From: Propionibacteriaceae bacterium | GTDB lineage: Bacteria; Actinomycetota; Actinomycetes; Propionibacteriales; Propionibacteriaceae | Direction of reading: 5' to 3' | Assembly (NCBI GenBank): GCA_009782915.1 | Contig: WRIC01000011.1 | Location: forward strand, 1 to 64,000 | DNA: 64,000 nucleotides | Shown: positions 18,072 through 26,402 of the stretch, piece after piece | How the letters are laid out: each line of letters begins with the position of its first letter | How positions within the stretch are numbered: the first letter of the stretch is position 1 | Translations under genes and position numbers: made by a program | The notes under the pieces: generated by a model | Told to the model about the DNA's origin: nothing | The model's input: only the letters and a program-made list of their open reading frames with translations | Databases searched by the model: none

Positions 18072-18223
18072 AGAAACTCTTGTACGTACTGCTCATCGTG
18101 GCTGGTCTGGGTTTTGCGGCCTATGTCGTGAGCCAGAAGCAGTCAGAGGCACGTCGCCTATGGGATGAGGCTTTGTCGAAGGTGCCTTCCCCTGGTTGTG
18201 ATTGTTGCGTTCAGGAGGACTAG
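18068..18223 (+). CDS. DLW-39-type small membrane protein
   Basis: 51 residues: MKKLLYVLLIVAGLGFAAYV, then a charged stretch SQKQSEARRLWDEALSKVP and a Cys-rich tail (GCDCC). The layout fits the actinobacterial DLW-39 family: a Lys start, one helix, then a (D/R)LW motif and a VP ending. In many relatives that family lies between gyrA and the Ile/Ala tRNA genes, and here too a tRNA-Ala gene follows. Function is unknown. It is too short for most gene finders. Confidence 0.65.
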   Translation: MKKLLYVLLIVAGLGFAAYVVSQKQSEARRLWDEALSKVPSPGCDCCVQED

Positions 18224-18271
18224 TACGTCACCTAGTTCCTGATGATAACATCTTGATAACGATGGCCTGAT

Positions 18272-18300
18272 TTGGTCCTTGTTGTTTGGTTGCCTAAGAT
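18272..18300 (+). promoter_or_regulatory. Probable promoter of tRNA-Ala
   Basis: TTGGTC at 18272-18277 and TAAGAT at 18295-18300 are separated by exactly 17 bases, a sigma-70-type arrangement, about 85 bases before the mature tRNA. No other gene starts between them. Confidence 0.45.
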
Positions 18301-18384
18301 AGAATCTCGTTGCCCGCGGTGGGTACCCCGGCTTGGAGCATGGATCGCTGTTCCGGGTTGGCTCTCGGACCGCTGTGGGTACTC

Positions 18385-18460
18385 GGGGCATTAACTCAGC
18401 TGGTAGAGTGCGACCTTTGCAAGGTCGAAGTCAGGGGTTCGAGTCCCCTATGCTCCACCA
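18385..18460 (+). tRNA. tRNA-Ala (anticodon UGC)
   Basis: A 76-base gene including an encoded CCA end. The acceptor stem is GGGGCAT against ATGCTCC, with one G-U pair. The anticodon arm CGACC/GGTCG encloses TTTGCAA, giving anticodon TGC. The T arm is AGGGG/CCCCT around TTCGAGT. Its 3' end (from about 18431) is also the end of the leftward serine integrase remnant, marking it as the attachment site of the island that follows. Confidence 0.97.
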
Positions 18461-18958
18461 AAGTTCGCTTACTCGAAACAGTGACCTGCCCAGGTCGTCT
18501 TCGGTGAGCGCGTCTTCTCCCAGGATGGCTGGGTGGAGTTGCTGGTGGCGTTGCCAGTAGTCGGCGTGGAGCCGGTTGGCTGGATCGAGGATGGTTTCGA
18601 CCACGCCGGTGTACTCGGTTTCGATGCGGTGGTCTTCGGTCAACTTGATCTTTGTGAAGAACGCCTGGTTGATCTGGCGCTTCTTCGGGTCGTCGGAGAT
18701 CTCGTAGATGCGGTGGCAGTGCGCAGCCAAGGCGAGGTACGCCTGGACGCGGAGACGGGCGTCGGCGCATCCGGCCTTGTAGGAGTCAAGGCGGTCGTTG
18801 ACTTCGGCGAGCTGGTCGGCAACTTTCTTCTGTTCTTTCTTCAGGGCGGGCATGGTGATCGCGTCGTCGTAGAACAGTTGGATGAGCTTGGTTTCGGCGT
18901 TCTCCAGCCGGGTCTTCTGCGTCTCCAAGGCGCGGCGTTCGACGGCGGGATCGTGGCT
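18431..18958 (-). pseudogene. 3' remnant of a large serine integrase, ending inside tRNA-Ala
   Basis: About 175 residues of the C-terminal region of a large serine recombinase survive: ALETQKTRLENAETKLIQLF, then DDAITMPALKKEQKKV and HRIYEISDDPKKRQINQAFF, the coiled-coil and C-terminal part. The catalytic domain and most of the zinc ribbon are absent. The last residues, WWSIGDSNP, are translated from the complement of the tRNA-Ala 3' end, as is common for integrases whose attachment site is that tRNA. The 5' side is joined at about 18950 to a truncated DUF2637 gene, so the integrase is dead. Confidence 0.8.
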
Positions 18959-19299
18959 ACCCCGACGGCGATCCACGTTGGCTCCTGAGTCGGCAACCGG
19001 GCGGCTTGCAACGCGTTCCCGATGATTGACGTGGCGGCTCCGGCGACCAGGAGTAGCCAGGCGAACCCGGTGCCGGGCCGTCCTGCCCTGGCGACGACGC
19101 CGAGGGTGGCGACGATGATCATGCCGTCGACGATCAGCGGCCATTCCCACGCCTGGGCCGGGTCGATCCCCGACCGCAGTGCCAGGTGCATCAGCGAGGT
19201 GAATGACAGCGAGAACGCTCCCGCCGCCAGGGCAACGGTGCCGACGATGCCGACAGCAGCCACCCACCGGAACGCCGGACGACTCGACCGCGCCGTCAT
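18841..19299 (-). pseudogene. DUF2637 membrane protein, truncated by deletion
   Basis: About 115 residues of recognisable DUF2637 protein: four hydrophobic helices with FSLSFTSLMHLAL, EWPLIVDGMII and GNALQAARLP. DUF2637 proteins are typical of actinobacterial plasmids and integrative elements and normally continue into a regulatory or helix-turn-helix tail. Here the frame runs into integrase remnant DNA near 18950 and ends in unrelated Arg/Pro/Ser residues. Its ATG overlaps the end of the primase-polymerase gene as ATGA, so it was the second gene of an element replication operon. Confidence 0.65.
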
Positions 19300-20231
19300 A
19301 GAGCCACCGCCTCGCGCATTGGGACGGCAGTCATGGCTGGAGCCGTTGGTGGGCTGCTGGCGCTGGTGGCCGGGTGGGCGTGGCGGTACGCGGAGGTGAC
19401 GGTGGTGCAGATTTCGCGGTCGAGAAGGCCCGCGTCCTGGGCGGCGGCAGCCAGCACGGACAGCGTCGTGTCGCGGTCATGGCCGGTCTCGGCCAGACGG
19501 CAGGCAGCCCAGAACAAGCCCTGGTTACGCTCGCCTTCGGGACGGCCCGCGACCCACGACGCCAGCCTCGACGTGTCCGTACCGCTCGAACGGCGGATGA
19601 TCTGACCGGCAAGTCGTCGGCTGGCCTGGACCGGGTCGAGTGCGTCACGCAGCCGTTTGGCGTCGACCGGACGCGGATCAGCCTGCGTGCCAGTCAGCCG
19701 GTAGGACCCCGGCTGGCCGCCGATCTGTACGGCGGAGGGCGGGACGATGATGTAGCCGCCCGTACCCCGGAAGTCCACATGCGCGCTCCCGCACGCCCAC
19801 GACGACTGCGGACGCCCTGGGTCGGCTGGGTAGTAGAGGTGGGTGCCACCCGACGGCGTCGTCACCCGCGCCGCCCAACCGTCCGCGCCGATCTGACGCT
19901 CAACCCGGTCGAAGACGGCATAGCCGTCACCGGTCGGGCGGACATCAATGTCGATCACATCGACACCTGACATCGGCCCGGTCGGCAAGCCCAGGTTCGC
20001 GTCCGGCCACCGGCCCCACCAGGACTCGACCTGACGCAGGCTGGCAGTGGCATCGAGGAACCCATGCCTGGTCAGCGGCGTCTTCCTGCCAGGCAGGCAC
20101 GGGAACACGGGCAGACCGGAGCGCGCGAACGCCAACGCCGCCCCGCGTGGAGACAACTCCTGGGGGCGGGCGAGGATCGCTGCCACGTCGACGGTCGTCG
20201 GGTGGATATGACCGGATGCCGGTAATGCCAT
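19296..20231 (-). CDS. Bifunctional DNA primase/polymerase (Prim-Pol) of an integrative element
   Basis: 311 residues. An N-terminal Prim-Pol domain is indicated by ALAFARSGLPVFPCLPGRK, the metal-binding DVIDIDVRP (DxD) and the PSGGTHLYYP His motif, followed by FRGTGGYIIVPPS. The C-terminal part (GERNQGLFWAACRLAETGHD) is the usual helical tail. Such proteins start replication of actinobacterial integrative elements and plasmids. The start is ATG 20231. It is coupled to the truncated DUF2637 gene by a 4-base overlap. High G+C marks it as part of the island. Confidence 0.85.
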   Translation of the reverse strand: MALPASGHIHPTTVDVAAILARPQELSPRGAALAFARSGLPVFPCLPGRKTPLTRHGFLDATASLRQVESWWGRWPDANLGLPTGPMSGVDVIDIDVRPTGDGYAVFDRVERQIGADGWAARVTTPSGGTHLYYPADPGRPQSSWACGSAHVDFRGTGGYIIVPPSAVQIGGQPGSYRLTGTQADPRPVDAKRLRDALDPVQASRRLAGQIIRRSSGTDTSRLASWVAGRPEGERNQGLFWAACRLAETGHDRDTTLSVLAAAAQDAGLLDREICTTVTSAYRHAHPATSASSPPTAPAMTAVPMREAVAL

Positions 20232-20332
20232 GGGTCGCCTTCCGCGTTTCTGCTGGGCTGATGCCCATCAGGTGCGCGGCGCACCCCGAACTTCGAAAGA
20301 CGGGACTGTCGGTGTGCGACGCGTCCCACCAC

Positions 20333-21382
20333 TTAACCGGCGGCGCCGCCGGATCGGAAGGCATACTGCTCGAACGTGTCCAGATCTGCGGGTTTTCTGT
20401 CCAGATACGCGGGTTCAGCCCACCCGGCACCCTGGCGGGCGAACCTGACCCGGTAGTCGCGCGGCGTCATGCCGACCGCGTCGCGGAACACCCGAACCGC
20501 CTGATCCTCGCCCTCCCAGCCCATGGCGGCAGTGATCACCCCGACAGGTGTGGCCGTGGCGACCAGCAGGCGGATCATGTGCTGCACCCGCAGCGCATCC
20601 CGATATACCAACGGCGTCTTGCCCATCGCATCGGTGAACAACCGCGACAAATGCCGAGACGACACATGCACCGCCGCCGCCAAGTCCTCCAGCAGCATCG
20701 GCTCGCGGTAGTGCTCGCGGATCACCTGCCGGGCCTGGCGCACCGTGTCGTCCAGTGGCCGCAACACCCGTGTGGACGCCAGTGATGCCCGCTCGGTCAG
20801 TTCGCCGTGCGCGAGCGGGTCGCCGTCCCGGCTTCTGGCCAGCAGTGGCACGACCAACTCCAGCACGCTGTACAACAGCCGCGACGCCCGGTAGTAGTCG
20901 GCCATCAACCGACGCATGTCGGTTAACTCCGCCAGGTGAGCGGCAGCGACGAAGACGGCATCCCGGATGGCCTTCTCCAGCAGGACGACCTGGGATGGCC
21001 TCGGGTAGACCCACTGCAGGACCACGTCGGCGGTGGCGTCGTCACGGACCGGTGGGAACGTCTGCAGCCGGACCAGGCTGCGCAGGAACTCCTCCGAGAG
21101 GAACACGCTCGTGATCCGCATGAGGCCCTCGGGTTCGACACCGCAGGGAACGTCGGGCATCAGCACGACCACCGAGCCGGGCTTGACATGGTCAACCACC
21201 GGTTCGTCGCGGTGGCGCACCCGTCCGGTGCCGTCGCGCACGATGAGGATCTCGGCCCAGTCGAACGCTGCCGGGAGCAGGGCATGGCGAAGCCCCTGGG
21301 AGTGCGCGCAGAACGGCACCCCCGGTTCGACAACAACATGCCGCCTCGACGGCCCAGCCGGGGCAGCACTCGCCCTGGGCAT
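20333..21382 (-). CDS. AraC-family transcription regulator
   Basis: About 349 residues. The C-terminal 100 residues hold the two helix-turn-helix motifs of the family (LLEDLAAAVHVSSRHLSRLF, and the second with FRDAVGMTPRDYRVRF). The N-terminal half looks like a cupin-type sensor (VKPGSVVVLMPDVPCGV). ATG 21382 is preferred because GGGAGA lies about 8 bases upstream; the frame extends to 21409. It is divergent from the helicase-nuclease operon at 21637, so it may control it, but the operator is not visible. It lies upstream of the replication genes on the same strand. Confidence 0.85.
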   Translation of the reverse strand: MPRASAAPAGPSRRHVVVEPGVPFCAHSQGLRHALLPAAFDWAEILIVRDGTGRVRHRDEPVVDHVKPGSVVVLMPDVPCGVEPEGLMRITSVFLSEEFLRSLVRLQTFPPVRDDATADVVLQWVYPRPSQVVLLEKAIRDAVFVAAAHLAELTDMRRLMADYYRASRLLYSVLELVVPLLARSRDGDPLAHGELTERASLASTRVLRPLDDTVRQARQVIREHYREPMLLEDLAAAVHVSSRHLSRLFTDAMGKTPLVYRDALRVQHMIRLLVATATPVGVITAAMGWEGEDQAVRVFRDAVGMTPRDYRVRFARQGAGWAEPAYLDRKPADLDTFEQYAFRSGGAAG

Positions 21383-21636
21383 ACCTCTATTCTCCCAGGC
21401 CAGCGCCACGCTGATCCCGCCATACCCCCCGCGTATCCGCCCTAGCCGCAGCGGCGTCCTGGCTGGTCAGCGGCATGGCATGCCCGAAGTTTCGGTGGGA
21501 CACGGGACAATAGATGACATGAAGTTCTCCGTCGGAGCCACAGTGCGCCGAAACGCCCGTCGGTCGCAGCCCAGTCGCGCGGCTCTGCTGACCGCGACGG
21601 ACTCCGGGGCGCGCTCCTCGGGCCGGGAGGTGGCCG

Positions 21637-24498
21637 GTGTTTGACTTCGGACCGGCTAACGAGCAGCAGCGTGAGGCGATCTCGACGGTGGACGGCCCGG
21701 TGCTCGTCACCGCCGGGCCGGGCACGGGCAAGACGTTCACGCTCGTGATGAGGGCTATCTACCTGATCCAGGAGCGGGGCGTCGCCCCTGAGCAGATTCT
21801 GATGACGACGTTCACGGAGAAGGCCGCCAAGGAACTGGTCACCCGGATCACGAACGAGCTGGCGACCCGTGGCATCAGCGTCAACCTGAACGAGATGTAC
21901 ATCGGCACGTTCCACTCGCTGTGCCTTCGGATCATCAAGGAGAACCTCGAGTACAGCCGCCTGCGCAAGAACTTCCGAACCCTCGACGGCTTCGACCAGT
22001 CCTACCTGATCTTCCAAAGCATCCACCGCTTCCGGGCGCTCGACGGCTTCGATGACCTGTTTGACAAGCCTGCTGGGGCGTGGCGGCAGTCCAGTCAGAT
22101 CGGGCAGATGGTCAACACACTGGCAGAGGAACTCGTCGAACCGGCCACGCTGATCGCTGATTCTGATCCGAAGATCGCGGCGTTGGAGCGGGTGCTGGCG
22201 AAGTATCAGGCGATTCTTGCCGAGGAGAATCTGGTGGACTTCTCCGGGTTGCAGACTGAGGCCTACCACCTGCTGACGACGCACCCCGATGTGCTGGCCA
22301 CGCTCCAGGACCGCGTTCGCTACCTCATGGTGGACGAGTACCAGGACACGAACTACATCCAAGAGCAGATCGTCTTCCTTCTGGGCGGCGAGCGGAAGAA
22401 CATCTGCGTGGTCGGTGACGACGACCAGGGCCTCTATCGGTTCCGGGGGGCCACGATCCGCAACATCCTCCAGTTCCAGGGCCACGCGATCCAGCTGAAA
22501 ATCAACTATCGCTCCAACTCCGACATCGTCGACTTCTACAACGAGTGGATGGCCACCACCAAAGGAGCCAAGTTCGCGTTCGACTGGCGCGACTTCCGCC
22601 ACGAGAAAACCCTCGAAGCAGAAACACCCACGACCCTGGAGAGCAAGGCCGTCGTTCGGCTGGAGGCGGAGTTTGACGAACGCGAATGGCAGCAGCACCT
22701 CGTAGCCTTCATCGAGGCGCTGTGGGCGTCAGGCAAGCTGACCGACTACAACCAGATCGCCTTCCTGTTCAACTCCGTCAAACACGAACGTGTCACCGCG
22801 TTGGCCGCGTTCATGGAGGCGCATGGGATCAATGTCTACTCGCCCCGCTCGGGCATGTTCTTCGAGCGGACCGAAGTCCGCACGGCGCTGGGGTGTCTCC
22901 TCCTGACGCTTCCCGATCACATCCGCAGGATCGAGACTCAGGAGTTCCCCAACCTGCCGGTGTTGGACGCCACCTATCTGCTGGAATGCGTCGAGACCGC
23001 CAACAAGGTGCTCAGCCAGCCCGAACACAAAGACCTGCTGAAGTGGGTCCGCCGCCGGGGAAAAGCACACCTCGGACTGGTCGGCACCACCGACTACGCC
23101 TACTCCGGGTTGTTCTACCAACTGATGGAGTTCGAGCCGTTCCGCTCCACCCTCGACACCGACATCTCCGGCGACGTGGTCGACACCCGCGCCGTGCGGA
23201 ACCTCGGCCTGCTAACCCAGATCCTCGGCAAGTTCGAGTGCCTGCACCGGATCGACGTGTTCAACGCCAAGTACCTGGCCAGAGACACCGAGCGGCTGTT
23301 CAACCTCTACCTGCGCCTACTCCGGGACGGCGGGATCGGCGAGTATGAGGACGACGCCGAGTACGCGCCCAGCGGCTGCGTCTCCTTCCTGACGATCCAC
23401 CAGTCCAAGGGCATGGAATTCCCCATCGTCATCGTCGACTCCCTGGCCTCGGTGCCGCGCAGCCAAGGCACCGCGCTGATGCAGGAGATCGAGCAGCGCT
23501 ACTTCAAACGCCCGCCCTTCGAACCGCACGACCAGATGAAGTTCTTCGACTTCTGGCGGCTCTACTACACCGCCTTCTCGCGCGCCCAAGACCTCCTCGT
23601 CCTCACCTGCAACAGGACGGCCCGCGTACCAAGCAAGTACTTCGCCGCACCCTTCGACCAACTGCCCGATGCCTCCACGCTTGACCTCGGCGAGTTCACC
23701 TTCAGCACCGTCAAAGACGTGAACCTGAAAGAAGCCTTCTCTTTCACCTCGCACATCGCCGTCTACGAGACCTGCTCCCTGCAATACAAGTTCTATCGAG
23801 AACTCGCTTTCGCACCTGTCCGCATCAGCACGATGCTCTTCGGAACGCTCGTCCACCAGACCATCGAGGACATCCACCGCGCCGCCATCCGGGGCGAGGA
23901 AACCCAGATCACGCCGGACAACATCGCCGCCTGGTTCGACGCCAACTACGCCTCCCTCATCCAGCGGGAACGCAGCTACCTCGCCGAACCCGCCCGCCTG
24001 GCCGCGCTCAAGCAAGTGCTGGCCTATGCCGACCGGCAAGACGGCCGCTGGGATCTGATCAAGCAGGCCGAGGTCGACGTCAGCCTCGTCAAGCCCGACT
24101 ACATCATCGAAGGCACCATCGACCTCATCAAAGGCGAAGGCGACACGGTCGAGTTGGTTGACTTCAAAGCCGAACGCAAACCCGACCTGGTTTCAGACGC
24201 CGAGCGGCTGGGGAGGTACCGCCGTCAGCTCCACATCTACGCCCACCTTGTCGAGCAGCGCTACGGGCAGAAGGTCTCCAAGCTCCACCTCTACTACACC
24301 GGTGAGTCTGATGGAGTGCCCACCATCACCTGGCCCTACAGCACCACAGCCGTCGAAGCCACCGCCCAGGTTTTCGACGAGACCGTCCACCACATCCTGG
24401 CCAAGGACTTCTGCCACACCGCAGCGTCCCCCAAAACCTGCGAAAACTGCGACTTCCGGTTCTACTGCCGAACCGCGATAGGAGGATCAAGTAGATGA
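21637..24498 (+). CDS. UvrD/PcrA-type helicase fused to a RecB-like iron-sulfur nuclease
   Basis: 953 residues. Superfamily 1 helicase motifs: Walker A GPGTGKTF near residue 30, IGTFHSLCLRI, VDEYQDTN, VVGDDDQGLYRFRGA, NYRSN, LTIHQSKGMEFPIVIV and YTAFSRAQDLL. The C-terminal 250 residues are a PD-(D/E)XK nuclease: TLVHQTIEDIH, EGTIDLIKG, LVDFKAE and QLHIYAHL. A CENCDFRFYC cysteine set, with a distant upstream Cys (ETCSLQYKF), matches the iron-sulfur staple of AddB/RecB-type nucleases. It probably unwinds and cuts DNA. The start is GTG 21637, with GGGAGGT about 6 bases upstream. Its TGA overlaps the ATG of the methyltransferase gene. Confidence 0.9.
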   Translation: MFDFGPANEQQREAISTVDGPVLVTAGPGTGKTFTLVMRAIYLIQERGVAPEQILMTTFTEKAAKELVTRITNELATRGISVNLNEMYIGTFHSLCLRIIKENLEYSRLRKNFRTLDGFDQSYLIFQSIHRFRALDGFDDLFDKPAGAWRQSSQIGQMVNTLAEELVEPATLIADSDPKIAALERVLAKYQAILAEENLVDFSGLQTEAYHLLTTHPDVLATLQDRVRYLMVDEYQDTNYIQEQIVFLLGGERKNICVVGDDDQGLYRFRGATIRNILQFQGHAIQLKINYRSNSDIVDFYNEWMATTKGAKFAFDWRDFRHEKTLEAETPTTLESKAVVRLEAEFDEREWQQHLVAFIEALWASGKLTDYNQIAFLFNSVKHERVTALAAFMEAHGINVYSPRSGMFFERTEVRTALGCLLLTLPDHIRRIETQEFPNLPVLDATYLLECVETANKVLSQPEHKDLLKWVRRRGKAHLGLVGTTDYAYSGLFYQLMEFEPFRSTLDTDISGDVVDTRAVRNLGLLTQILGKFECLHRIDVFNAKYLARDTERLFNLYLRLLRDGGIGEYEDDAEYAPSGCVSFLTIHQSKGMEFPIVIVDSLASVPRSQGTALMQEIEQRYFKRPPFEPHDQMKFFDFWRLYYTAFSRAQDLLVLTCNRTARVPSKYFAAPFDQLPDASTLDLGEFTFSTVKDVNLKEAFSFTSHIAVYETCSLQYKFYRELAFAPVRISTMLFGTLVHQTIEDIHRAAIRGEETQITPDNIAAWFDANYASLIQRERSYLAEPARLAALKQVLAYADRQDGRWDLIKQAEVDVSLVKPDYIIEGTIDLIKGEGDTVELVDFKAERKPDLVSDAERLGRYRRQLHIYAHLVEQRYGQKVSKLHLYYTGESDGVPTITWPYSTTAVEATAQVFDETVHHILAKDFCHTAASPKTCENCDFRFYCRTAIGGSSR

Positions 24499-26402
24499 GC
24501 GAACAACTCTCCTTCGAGTTCGAGGACCGCCCCACCATCAAGGGATTCCCCGAGCTACGGTGGACCGGCAAGCGCCCCTATCGGTCAACCCTCTACTACC
24601 CGGCGCAGCTACGTGAACGCTACGGTGAGGACGTCGACGGCTGGATCAACCGCATCTACTGGGGCGACAACCTCCAAGTCATGAGCCACCTCCTCAAAGA
24701 GTTCCGAGGGAAGATCGACCTCATCTACATCGACCCGCCCTTTGACTCCAAGGCCGACTACAAGAAGAGAATCGCCCTGCAAGGAACAGCAGCGGCGTCA
24801 GACTCGTCTGCGTTTGAAGAGAAGCAATACGGAGACATTTGGACAAATGACGAGTATCTCCAGTTCATGTACGAGCGGCTAATAATTCTGCGAGAACTGC
24901 TTGCTGACACCGGCAGCATCTACCTGCACTGCGATTGGCACAAGAGTCATCACCTGCGGATGCTAATGGATGAGGTATTTGGACCTTCACAATTCAGGAA
25001 TGAGATTGTGTGGCAGAAGATTCGTACCACAAAGGCGCAAGCCGTTGGTTTTGGGCCGGTCCACGATTCGGTTTTCTTCTACACGAAGGGACCAACAGCC
25101 CGGTTCATCAACGTATACAAGCCATTTGACCCGAAGTACATTAAGAGTCATTACAAGCCTGATCCGAATGGCCGGTTGTTCAGAGGTGTCTCGCTGATTC
25201 AGAGTGGCCAGGGTCCAAGTCGATGGTTTGGTGACAGGGAGATTGCGCCTCCGCCGGGACGGCATTGGATATGGTCACAGGAACGAATCGACGAAGCGCT
25301 TGCAGCCGGGCGAATACGATTCACTAGCAGAGGAACGCCCGAAAAGGTGCAGTATCTGGATGAAATGCAGGGAGACATCGTTGACGATATTTGGGTTGAC
25401 GTCTTTCCAATCAATTCCCAAGCTATCGAGTCGGTTGGGTACCCAACGCAAAAACCAGAAGCGCTTCTCAGCCGCATTATCGAGGCGTCGTCATCACCCG
25501 GCGATTTGGTGTTTGACTGTTTCATGGGAAGCGGTACCACACAGGCAGTAGCAATGAAACTTGGCCGAAGGTTCATCGGTGCGGACATCAATCTCGGCGC
25601 TGTACAAACCACAACGAAGAGGCTTATCGGCCTGTTGGATGCTGCCAGCGAATCCGCACAAGCTCCCACCCTCGACGATGCTCAAAATGATGACGAGCCG
25701 CAAGGTTCACCAGGGTTCGAGGTCTGGAATGTCAACAACTACGACTTCTTCCGCAACCCTCTGGAAGCGCGGGACCTGCTGATTCAGGCGCTGGAGATTC
25801 AGCCGTTCCCGGAAAGCAGTGTCTGGGACGGCGAGTTGCACGGGCGGATAGTGAAGATCATGCCGGTGAACCGGATCGCCACGAAGGCCGATCTGGAAGA
25901 GCTGAAGGCGAATCTGCCGTACAAGGTGTATGAGCAGCGCAAGGAAGCGAACCCGAACCAGCCGGTTGAGCGGATCACTATTGTTTGCATGGGGCATGAG
26001 CCTGATCTGGCAGCTTCCCTACAAGCTGATCTATCGGCATTCAAGCTCGATATTGAGATCGTCGATGTTCTGCGTGACCGGGGTGACCTCCAACTCAAAC
26101 GCGAGGCGGAAGCTGAGGTGGTCGTAGAGGGCGGCAAGCTTGTCATCCGTCACTTCTACCCGTTGAACCTGATGCAGAAGCTTTCGCTCCAGAAGGAGCA
26201 CGTGGAGGATTGGCGGCAACTGGTCGAGTCGGTGATGATCGACTGGAACTTCGACGGCGTGGTGCTCCAGCCAGCTGTCGCTGACATTCCTTCAAAGAGC
26301 GACCTTGTTGCTGGAATCTATCCAGTGCCAGACAGCGCAGGGACGATCCGTGTCAAGATCACTGACCTTCTCTCCGAATCGCTGGAGATCGAGGTTCAGT
26401 GA
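24495..26402 (+). CDS. Type III-like Mod DNA methyltransferase
   Basis: 635 residues. Motif IV is DPPF at about residue 80 (LIYIDPPFDSKADY); the AdoMet-binding motif FMGSGTT comes later (about residue 343). This is the beta-class order of type III Mod proteins, which methylate adenine in N6 position. Between them lies the putative target-recognition region. The last 220 residues are a helper domain without recognised motifs. Bases of about 24,790 to 25,700 are visibly poorer in G+C than both flanks, so this part was probably swapped in. It starts inside the stop of the helicase-nuclease gene (ATGA) and ends at TGATG, where the Res-like gene starts. Confidence 0.9.
   Translation: MSEQLSFEFEDRPTIKGFPELRWTGKRPYRSTLYYPAQLRERYGEDVDGWINRIYWGDNLQVMSHLLKEFRGKIDLIYIDPPFDSKADYKKRIALQGTAAASDSSAFEEKQYGDIWTNDEYLQFMYERLIILRELLADTGSIYLHCDWHKSHHLRMLMDEVFGPSQFRNEIVWQKIRTTKAQAVGFGPVHDSVFFYTKGPTARFINVYKPFDPKYIKSHYKPDPNGRLFRGVSLIQSGQGPSRWFGDREIAPPPGRHWIWSQERIDEALAAGRIRFTSRGTPEKVQYLDEMQGDIVDDIWVDVFPINSQAIESVGYPTQKPEALLSRIIEASSSPGDLVFDCFMGSGTTQAVAMKLGRRFIGADINLGAVQTTTKRLIGLLDAASESAQAPTLDDAQNDDEPQGSPGFEVWNVNNYDFFRNPLEARDLLIQALEIQPFPESSVWDGELHGRIVKIMPVNRIATKADLEELKANLPYKVYEQRKEANPNQPVERITIVCMGHEPDLAASLQADLSAFKLDIEIVDVLRDRGDLQLKREAEAEVVVEGGKLVIRHFYPLNLMQKLSLQKEHVEDWRQLVESVMIDWNFDGVVLQPAVADIPSKSDLVAGIYPVPDSAGTIRVKITDLLSESLEIEVQ

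Noticed and set aside
18300-18384. A tRNA-Ile gene before tRNA-Ala
   Set aside because: In many relatives the two are adjacent, but no cloverleaf can be folded here.
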